Positions 1 to 5,330 of a stretch of DNA of 14,709 bases are shown one piece after another; the stretch's first letter is position 1; each line of letters begins with the position of its first letter. A program made the translations under genes and the position numbers. The stretch is from CAZADH01 sp964483805 (GTDB taxonomy: Bacteria > Muiribacteriota > Ozemobacteria > Ozemobacterales > Ozemobacteraceae). The stretch covers positions 1 through 14,709 of the forward strand of contig CAZADH010000142.1 of NCBI GenBank assembly GCA_964483805.1, read 5' to 3'. The notes under the pieces are model-generated. The model was given only the letters and a program-made list of their open reading frames with translations, was not told where the DNA came from and did not search any database.

Positions 1-1
1 G

Positions 2-2797
2 GATGATGCGCTTTTGCCGCGGGTCCGCCGGGAGTTGCAACTTGCCGAGCGAGCCGTCGAGATCTATCTGTTCGACCGCACCGGTGCCCTCGTGACCATG
101 ACACCCCGCCACCGGGGAAAGTCTGCGGCCGCTCGCCGTGCCAACACGATCGTCGCCGCCGCCGCCGTCGACTACTTCACCCAGATTCGCCAACCCTGGT
201 GGCGGTCCCCGACCGACGATCTGCTGCGCCTGCGGCGTTTTCGTCTGCTGTTGGGCGAGACCCGCCGGTGGCACCACCCGATCGCCCGCCCCGACCGCCT
301 GATCCGCGTCAATGCGTTTCCCCGCCGGGCCTGGTGTGATTTGCAGTTCAACGAGCGCGCCACCGCCGAGCAGGTGGCCGGCGTCATGGTATTGTTCAAC
401 CGGCACCGCATCGACCGTGAGCGGCCCCTCACGACGGCACTGGCCCAGTTGGCGCGGCGGGGTTGGGCTGTCGGACGCTGGCATCGAGCCGTTCCCGGCG
501 CCACCATGCTGCCGCCCGGAGCGGCGCGCCCGCAGGTCGCGCACGCAATCCTGCAATACCTGCGCGAACCGCGGGCCGAACTGCGTTGTGGGGATGGGCG
601 TCTCGTCGTGGCACCGTGCCGCGAAAATCAATTGCTGTTGGCCCTCGTCGCTCTGCCGCCGCTGCGTCTGCCCGCCTGGCAATGGGGAATCCTGTTGCTC
701 TGGCTGCCACTCGCGCTCATGCCTGCGTGGCAGCCCGCGCGCTGGCGCGTGTCATTGCGCACGCTGCTCCTGGTCACGTTGCTCGTCGCGGCCGGCATTC
801 CGTTGGGCTTGACCGGCTGGTTCTGGAAACACTTCAGCGACAGTCGTCGCGCCTCGATCGCAGCCGGGCTGTGCCAGGATCTCGAGTCGGCGCTGGTCGA
901 TGTCGACCAACGGTTTCCCACGACGCTGCGAGACCGGCGCGAGTTCTATCGTGGCCTGACGCATTCGCTGCTCGATCCGATCGCCCGCCCCGGCATCGTG
1001 TCGTCGACCTACGCCCTCGAACTGCAGGGATTGTTCGATACCATGTTCATCGTCAGTTCCCAAGGGGCGATGCTGCGTGACTTCTGCACGTCAGCCATCG
1101 AGGTGCGTCGATGGGCACTGCGGCCGCCACGGGAACGCCTCCAGGCATTGCAGGACCACTTCGCGCGCGGTCTGCTGGCCAATCCCGGCGAGGTCGGCAT
1201 GATTCTCTCGTTCGACCCGGCCAGCCAGCCGCTCTCGCTGCTCACCGGCCTCAAACCGGCCGACGCCAGCGAGGTCCCCGTTCTCGTGGCCCAGATTGCC
1301 CGTGAGTTGATGGGCCAACACGATCGCGAGCATGGACTGGCGCCTCCGGAACACGAGCCCGCGGGCGATGTCTCGACGCTCGTGCTCGGGAGTGTCATGG
1401 AAACGCAGGGTGGCAACATTGCGAAAATGTTGGGTTCGTATCGGGGCGACTTCTTGCACCTCGGCCACGAACAGTCGAAATCGTATCTGTTTACCGATAT
1501 CGTCGCTGATGGCGAGGGCCGCGGGCAGTTCTGCGTGATCGCCTTCCACAACCAACAGACGCTCGAGCGGCTCTTCTTCGAGAACCTGTATGCGGGTTCC
1601 GGGCGCTGGCCCACCGGTTTGCAGGTCTTCGCCGTCAGTTCGTATGACCTGGTGACCAACTTCCCGTCGGGCCGGGAGTGGCGGCGGTTTCGCCGCCTCG
1701 AATCGCTGCTGCAACCCCCACGGCGCCTCTGGTCCGGAATCACCCGCGCCGACGGGCGGCCCGTGTTGCTCGCCGGCCTCGCCTGCCGCTATCCCGACCA
1801 CTACGTGTTGGCGGCCGTCCGGTCGCTCGACGAGGTCGATCGCCGCATGCGCCTGTTGACCCTGCAGTTGGCAGGGTTGGCCGTCGCCCTCACCGCACTG
1901 ACGCTCTTCATTGCCACCGGACTCGGCCGGGTGGCGGTGACGCCGGCACAGGCATTGGTGGCGGGTATTCGCGCCATGGAAGACAAACGCTTTGATTACC
2001 GTGTTATTACCTGTTCTGGTGACGAGTGGCAGGATCTGGCCACGACGTTCAACGAGACGCTGGTCGGCATGGAGGAACTGGAAGTCGCGCGGATTGTGCA
2101 GGCGCGGCTGCTGCCGGCCGGCGCCATTACTGCGTCCCCCTGGACGTTCCTCGGCCGCACGGTCAGCATGGGCCAGGTGGGCGGCGATTACTACGATGCC
2201 CGCCCGCTTTACGATGGCTCGCTGATGTTCGTGATCGGCGATGTCGCCGGCCACGGTGTGTCAGCCGCCCTGGTCGTGGCCATGGCCAAGGCCGCGTTCA
2301 ACCTGTTGGTGCGCGAGGGCGTGCACACGCCGTCGGCCGTTCTCGCGGCGATGAACCAACTCCTCTTCGATCAGCTCCAACGTGCCAAGATGATGACCGG
2401 TATTGTCGGCCTGGCCCGCCCCGATGGCACCCTGACCCTGGCCCTGGCCGGACACACGGCGCCGTACCTGCTCGTGCCCGGCCAGAAGCCCCGACAACAA
2501 CGGCAAGCCAGCGTGCCGCTCGGCATCAGCGGCAAAGCCCGATACCAGGACCTGAACGTCGCTTCGGGCCAGACCCCGGTCGGTTGTGCGTTGGTGCTCT
2601 ACACCGACGGCATCGTCGAGGCCACGTCACCCCAGGGTGAGGCACTTGGCTACCCGCGCCTCGAGCAGTTGCTGGCGGGTCTGCCCACCGGTGCCGGCGA
2701 ACCGCTGATTGCCGGGATTCACGAAGGATTGCGGCACCATACCGGTGGCTCGCTCTGGCAGGATGACGTCACCGTTGCCGTCCTCTGGCGCGGGTGA
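2..2797 (+). CDS. Membrane-bound HAMP-SpoIIE (PP2C) serine/threonine phosphatase, 5' end cut by window
   Basis: Probable sensor phosphatase that removes phosphate from Ser/Thr of a cytoplasmic partner, such as an anti-anti-sigma (STAS) protein. The frame is open to the left edge, so the start is probably outside; the first in-window candidate is a TTG at 14 (residue numbers below count from there). Order seen: an unassigned N-terminal region (1-215), two hydrophobic spans (about 216-240 and 249-272), a region of about 340 residues with no recognised fold, a third span (about 614-638), a HAMP-like linker (638-690), then the SpoIIE domain (about 700-926). Metal-site motifs of the family are all there: GGDYYD near 719, GDVAGHG near 742, TDGIVEA, and QDDVTVAV at the end, so it should be active. 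By topology the 340-residue part would lie outside the membrane and act as sensor; that is inference. It is followed by a hairpin terminator. Substrate and partner genes are not in the window. Confidence 0.9.
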   Translation, partial: DDALLPRVRRELQLAERAVEIYLFDRTGALVTMTPRHRGKSAAARRANTIVAAAAVDYFTQIRQPWWRSPTDDLLRLRRFRLLLGETRRWHHPIARPDRLIRVNAFPRRAWCDLQFNERATAEQVAGVMVLFNRHRIDRERPLTTALAQLARRGWAVGRWHRAVPGATMLPPGAARPQVAHAILQYLREPRAELRCGDGRLVVAPCRENQLLLALVALPPLRLPAWQWGILLLWLPLALMPAWQPARWRVSLRTLLLVTLLVAAGIPLGLTGWFWKHFSDSRRASIAAGLCQDLESALVDVDQRFPTTLRDRREFYRGLTHSLLDPIARPGIVSSTYALELQGLFDTMFIVSSQGAMLRDFCTSAIEVRRWALRPPRERLQALQDHFARGLLANPGEVGMILSFDPASQPLSLLTGLKPADASEVPVLVAQIARELMGQHDREHGLAPPEHEPAGDVSTLVLGSVMETQGGNIAKMLGSYRGDFLHLGHEQSKSYLFTDIVADGEGRGQFCVIAFHNQQTLERLFFENLYAGSGRWPTGLQVFAVSSYDLVTNFPSGREWRRFRRLESLLQPPRRLWSGITRADGRPVLLAGLACRYPDHYVLAAVRSLDEVDRRMRLLTLQLAGLAVALTALTLFIATGLGRVAVTPAQALVAGIRAMEDKRFDYRVITCSGDEWQDLATTFNETLVGMEELEVARIVQARLLPAGAITASPWTFLGRTVSMGQVGGDYYDARPLYDGSLMFVIGDVAGHGVSAALVVAMAKAAFNLLVREGVHTPSAVLAAMNQLLFDQLQRAKMMTGIVGLARPDGTLTLALAGHTAPYLLVPGQKPRQQRQASVPLGISGKARYQDLNVASGQTPVGCALVLYTDGIVEATSPQGEALGYPRLEQLLAGLPTGAGEPLIAGIHEGLRHHTGGSLWQDDVTVAVLWRG

Positions 2798-2848
2798 ACG
2801 CGCGGCGGGTGGCGGCATTGACCCGTGGATCGCAATACAAAAGAATAC

Positions 2849-2886
2849 GCCCCGACGTGCGGTCGCTCGAGGTTGCACGTCGGGGC
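2849..2886 (-). terminator. Rho-independent terminator of the hsp20 operon; stem may also stop the phosphatase transcript
   Basis: The arms GCCCCGACGTGC (2849-2860) and GCACGTCGGGGC (2875-2886) are perfect 12-bp complements around a 14-base loop. Read on the minus strand the stem is followed at once by a T-rich tail (gtattcttttgta), the classical intrinsic form, about 40 bases after the hsp20 stop codon. On the plus strand no T-run follows, so for the convergent phosphatase gene it would be at best a weaker stop. Confidence 0.8.
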
Positions 2887-2926
2887 GGATCGCTGACCGG
2901 ACCAGCCGGTCACGATGAAGTGGGAG

Positions 2927-3328
2927 TTATTGTGACACTTTGACTTCGATCTGGCGCGGTTTCGCCTTGGCAGCCCGCGGCAGCGTGAGCTTCAACACGC
3001 CGTGGCGGAAGTCGGCGGCGATGTGGTCCTGATCGACCTCTTCGGAAAGCTCGAACTGGCGGAAATAACTGACCGGTTCGAACTCACGGTAGATGTAGTT
3101 GTTGGCATTTCCCGACTCCGAGGCCTTGCCCTCGATCGTCAGGATGCCCTGCTCGACGCGGACGTTGACCGCGTCCTTCTCGATACCGGGCAGGTCGGCG
3201 AGTACCTCGAGACCGTCTTTGGTCTGGTAGATGTCGACGCGGGGCGGAACAAACTGATCGCTGGTGCGGGTCCCTTCACGGGTCGGCACGGTTTCTTTCT
3301 TGATTTCGGGCACGGTTTTCTCAGCCAT
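2927..3328 (-). CDS. Hsp20 small heat-shock protein (second gene of pair)
   Basis: A 133-residue small heat-shock protein, an ATP-independent holdase that binds unfolding proteins in the cytoplasm and keeps them refoldable. The alpha-crystallin domain runs from about residue 27 to 125, with the family signature GVLKLTLP at 110-117 and a C-terminal I-x-V motif (RQIEVKV) that normally docks neighbouring dimers. The N-terminal arm (1-26) is short and charged. I chose the ATG at 3328 over an upstream in-frame start at 3361 because AGGAGG lies seven bases before it and conserved sequence starts after it. It is the second gene of a two-gene operon, 61 bases after its paralogue, and is followed by a strong terminator. 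The two proteins share the crystallin fold but differ clearly in sequence, so they may form mixed oligomers; that is inference. Confidence 0.93.
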   Translation of the reverse strand: MAEKTVPEIKKETVPTREGTRTSDQFVPPRVDIYQTKDGLEVLADLPGIEKDAVNVRVEQGILTIEGKASESGNANNYIYREFEPVSYFRQFELSEEVDQDHIAADFRHGVLKLTLPRAAKAKPRQIEVKVSQ

Positions 3329-3335
3329 GGTTTTT

Positions 3336-3341
3336 CCTCCT
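3336..3341 (-). promoter_or_regulatory. Ribosome binding site of the 133-aa Hsp20
   Basis: Perfect AGGAGG on the minus strand, seven bases before the ATG at 3328. It decides the start against the longer in-frame version, in which this site would lie inside the coding sequence. Confidence 0.8.
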
Positions 3342-3389
3342 TGGTTCACTGACGACAACATGTGTTGGCAAGTGACTCTGCCGGATGAC

Positions 3390-3836
3390 TCAGCCGATCT
3401 TCACGTCGATCTGGCGGGGCTTTGCGGCTTCGGCCTTCTGCATGGTGATGTGCAATACACCGTGTTTATATTCCGCCGAGATCTTGTCGGCGTCGATGTC
3501 GGTCGGCAACTCGAAGGTCCGCGTGAATTTGCCGTAGTGGCGCTCGGCACGATGGAACGACTCCTCGTCGACCTTGGGAGCCGGTTTCTCACCACTGAGC
3601 GTCAGCACGTTGCGGGTCACCGACACCCGGAGGCTGTCGGGGTCCATCCCCGGCGCCAGCGCCTCGACCACGACCGCTTCAGGCGTCTCGCGCAGATTCA
3701 CCAGCGGATAGGTGCGGCCGATGTTGCCGCCCGAGATGACCTTCTGGGAAAAGCGTGGACCAAAGCCAAACTGCTCGAAGGTCTTGTCGATCTCGCGGCG
3801 CAGTGTCTCGAGTTCACGGAAAGGATACCAGTTCAT
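3390..3836 (-). CDS. Hsp20 small heat-shock protein (first gene of pair)
   Basis: A 148-residue Hsp20-family holdase chaperone. An amphipathic N-terminal arm (FRELETLRREIDKTFEQFGFG, in two parts: helix 6-20 and a Phe/Gly-rich turn 20-29) precedes the alpha-crystallin domain at about 43-140, with the GVLHITM signature at 126-132 and a C-terminal I-x-V / V-x-I motif (QIDVKI). The ATG at 3836 is preferred because AGGAGG stands seven bases upstream and the N-terminal arm is typical of the family; the reading frame continues upstream for almost 300 bases but with arginine- and proline-rich sequence that looks non-coding. It is the promoter-proximal gene of the hsp20 pair. A near-consensus sigma-54 promoter lies about 60 bases upstream. 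No CIRCE or HAIR operator and no clear sigma-32 promoter was found, which sets it apart from most heat-shock operons. Confidence 0.93.
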   Translation of the reverse strand: MNWYPFRELETLRREIDKTFEQFGFGPRFSQKVISGGNIGRTYPLVNLRETPEAVVVEALAPGMDPDSLRVSVTRNVLTLSGEKPAPKVDEESFHRAERHYGKFTRTFELPTDIDADKISAEYKHGVLHITMQKAEAAKPRQIDVKIG

Positions 3837-3843
3837 GTGATTT

Positions 3844-3849
3844 CCTCCT
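3844..3849 (-). promoter_or_regulatory. Ribosome binding site of the 148-aa Hsp20
   Basis: Perfect AGGAGG on the minus strand, seven bases before the ATG at 3836; it fixes the start of this gene and excludes the upstream extension. Confidence 0.8.
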
Positions 3850-3895
3850 TGGCCCTCCGGCCGGGATTTGTTGTTCGCTTTCACCCGTGAACCAT

Positions 3896-3911
3896 TGCAA
3901 AGGGTATGCCA
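3896..3911 (-). promoter_or_regulatory. Sigma-54 (RpoN) promoter of the hsp20 operon
   Basis: On the minus strand the sequence reads TGGCAT, five bases, TTGCA. The consensus is TGGCAC-N5-TTGCW, so only one base of the core differs, and the invariant GG and GC are exactly ten bases apart as required. Transcription would start near 3885, giving a leader of about 49 bases that carries the ribosome site. A sigma-54 promoter needs an enhancer-binding ATPase; the palindrome at 4045-4076 is a candidate upstream site. Not tested experimentally; spacing and position make chance unlikely but not excluded. Confidence 0.65.
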
Positions 3912-4044
3912 GCTTCGACGTGGTTGGCGTAAAGCCGCTTCTGCACAAGTATTGCGAGGATCAAACGCAGGCGTCGGCGGCTTGCGGCCCGGCGGTGGCC
4001 CGCGTCGCAGCGACGTCGCCGCAACGACTCGTGCGACGTTCCGG

Positions 4045-4076
4045 TTTGGGTACAGACCCTCGGGTCTGTACCCAAA
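4045..4076. repeat. 32-bp palindrome with perfect 15-bp arms
   Basis: TTTGGGTACAGACCC (4045-4059) is followed by two bases (TC) and then its exact reverse complement (4062-4076). A two-base centre is too tight for a good RNA hairpin at the tip and no T-run follows on either strand, so it does not look like a terminator. It lies between two divergent genes, centred about 175 bases upstream of the predicted hsp20 transcription start. It could be a binding site for a dimeric activator, or one copy of a dispersed REP-like element. I see no second copy in this window. Confidence 0.75.
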
Positions 4077-4109
4077 GTGCAACGGTCCCCAACGTGCAAT
4101 GCCAAATTG

Positions 4110-4138
4110 TTGGCGGGTGGCGAAGGGCATAGTAGAAT
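4110..4138 (+). promoter_or_regulatory. Possible promoter giving a leaderless transcript
   Basis: TTGGCG (4110-4115), a 17-base spacer and TAGAAT (4133-4138; five of six bases match TATAAT). Transcription would start about seven bases after the -10 box, that is at or next to the GTG start codon at 4145. That would fit the lack of a well-placed ribosome site. An alternative -35 (TTGTTG, 4107-4112) has a 20-base spacer and is worse. Confidence 0.35.
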
Positions 4139-4144
4139 CGGAGT

Positions 4145-4774
4145 GTGAAGCGTTACGTGCTGATCGTTCTCTCGCTGATCGCCGCGTTGCTGCATTTCAA
4201 CGCGGCCGAGGTGTACTGCTTCCGGGCCGGTCTGGCCCTGGAAGACGGCAACCTTGTGTTGGCCGAACGGCTGGCCAATGAAGCGCTTCGTTACGACCCG
4301 GGCCACGCCGCCACCAAGTCGCTGCTTTCGCGAATTCATCGGCCCCCACAGCCGAAATCCGGAAAGTGGCGGTCGGCGACGACCACCCCGGCGACACCGG
4401 TTCGCTCCCCCGGCGCTTTTGCGACGTCGCCGGCCGTAGTGCGTCCGGCAACACCCCGACCGGAACGCCGGCGTTCTCAATTCGGTTCCGATCGAATACC
4501 GCCGCGACCAACCGGACCGTTCTGGCCCGAGACGCCTCGACCGGTTACCCGCACTGCACCCGATCTCATTGCTACCGTGGCCGTTGCGCTCGACGAACTG
4601 GGGCGACCGGTGCCAAGCGTCAGTCCGCAGCCGTTTCAAGACACGGCAACAACACGGCAACAGCCGGCCACGGCGGTGGCAACGCCCGTCGTCGAACCCG
4701 CGCCGGTGCCGTTAAACGACGCCGCCACCGGCTCGGCCGGTGGCGGCAGGAAATTCCGTCTCTTCGACAACTGA
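4145..4774 (+). CDS. Small exported or membrane-anchored Pro/Thr-rich protein of unknown function
   Basis: I do not recognise a named family. The 209 residues start with a basic, hydrophobic segment (MKRYVLIVLSLIAALLHF) that is a signal peptide or N-terminal anchor; there is no lipobox cysteine. Residues about 20-65 form a helix pair with TPR-like spacing (a Gly/Ala-rich first helix, then a second helix ending in YDPGHA). The rest, about 66-209, is rich in Pro, Thr, Ala and Arg and probably disordered, ending in a short basic-aromatic tail (GRKFRLFDN). The start is GTG at 4145; a stop codon (TAG, 4133) lies just upstream in frame, so only this GTG or the GTG at 4157 is possible. GGAG at 4140-4143 is too close to serve the first and a little far from the second. 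The gene converges on the VOC gene with one base between stop codons. Confidence 0.65.
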   Translation: MKRYVLIVLSLIAALLHFNAAEVYCFRAGLALEDGNLVLAERLANEALRYDPGHAATKSLLSRIHRPPQPKSGKWRSATTTPATPVRSPGAFATSPAVVRPATPRPERRRSQFGSDRIPPRPTGPFWPETPRPVTRTAPDLIATVAVALDELGRPVPSVSPQPFQDTATTRQQPATAVATPVVEPAPVPLNDAATGSAGGGRKFRLFDN

Positions 4775-4775
4775 T

Positions 4776-5168
4776 CTACATGCGGGTGGGCGGCTCGATC
4801 TCCCAGGTAATGCCGTTCAGATCGGCGAACACGACAGTTCGCCCGCGCACCGCCGGCGCCACCGTGAATCCATGGTCGCCGACCAGGCGCAGCAGGGTCG
4901 GGTTGAACTCCCGCGGCCGATAGGTCAGGTGCATCGTACTCATGCTGAAGGGTTTGCGCCGTCCGCCACTGACGCGGGTCTCGGTGACGCCGACGTCGAT
5001 CCCCGGGCTCTCCAGACGCATCAGTGCCGTGGTTGCCTTGTCGGGAGCGGCCTCGATGTCGACCGCGGCCTGGGCCGTCACATGCTCGATCCCGAGGATG
5101 TTGCGGTAGAAATGCCGGCTGGCCTCGACATTGTCGGTGTAGATGCCAATGGGGGTGATGCCGATCAT
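4776..5168 (-). CDS. VOC-superfamily (glyoxalase-fold) protein
   Basis: A 130-residue single-module vicinal-oxygen-chelate protein. The first beta-alpha unit (GIYTDNVEASRHFYRNILG-type) with the SxxFYxxxLG pattern and the closing DLNGITWEIEP (the usual D-x-x-G-x-x-x-E-x) are typical. The family covers glyoxalase I, ring-cleaving dioxygenases, fosfomycin and bleomycin resistance proteins and others, so the substrate cannot be told. The last-strand Glu (WEIEP) and a His in the middle (STMHLTY) are there, but the position where the first metal ligand (His or Gln) normally stands is Pro/Gly (ITPIG), so metal binding may be altered or a binding rather than catalytic role is possible. AGGAGG at 5177-5182 sits eight bases before the ATG. 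It is read alone; the upstream neighbour on the same strand ends 162 bases away. Confidence 0.85.
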   Translation of the reverse strand: MIGITPIGIYTDNVEASRHFYRNILGIEHVTAQAAVDIEAAPDKATTALMRLESPGIDVGVTETRVSGGRRKPFSMSTMHLTYRPREFNPTLLRLVGDHGFTVAPAVRGRTVVFADLNGITWEIEPPTRM

Positions 5169-5330
5169 CGGATTTGCCTCCTCGGCCGTCGTCGGGGTGA
5201 TGGTGTCATCGACGGCGCCTGTCCTATTACCGTCGGCGCAAACGGCAGCGGACTTTAGCGCCCATCTCGCAAACCCACTGTTGATGAAGTTTTGTGACGG
5301 ACTATTGTCGCTGCGGCTGCAGACGGTCGT

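Larger units (their letters stand above)
3837..4144. other. Divergent intergenic control region between hsp20 operon and 4145 gene
   Basis: This 308-base stretch holds no credible gene, although both strands are open in some frames because of the high GC content. From left to right it carries the hsp20 ribosome site (3844-3849), a sigma-54 promoter (3896-3911), a GC-rich part with many small GTCGC/GCGAC repeats (about 3970-4040), the 32-bp palindrome (4045-4076), and a possible promoter for the plus-strand gene (4110-4138). Confidence 0.7.

Noticed and set aside
1091..2254. Minus-strand open frame (about 387 codons) opposite the phosphatase
   Set aside because: It is antisense to clear HAMP/SpoIIE coding sequence; its composition (Arg, Gln, His, Gly) is that of a shadow frame.
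3837..4130. N-terminal extension of the first Hsp20
   Set aside because: A perfect ribosome site and the normal Hsp20 N-terminus fix the start at 3836; the extension is low-complexity and includes the promoter and palindrome.
3837..4144. CIRCE, HAIR or sigma-32 elements before hsp20
   Set aside because: No TTAGCACTC-N9-GAGTGCTAA, no CTTGAGT-N7-ACTCAAG and no CTTGAA with a CCCCAT-type -10 could be found.
3881..4660. Minus-strand open frame through the 4145 gene and the hsp20 control region
   Set aside because: It would run through the palindrome and promoter, has no ribosome site or recognisable motif, and is the shadow of the plus-strand gene.
5198..5218. GGTGTCATCGACGG shared with about 11147-11160 as a repeat
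   Set aside because: A 14-base match between one intergenic site and coding sequence of a biased, GC-rich genome; nothing around it is shared.
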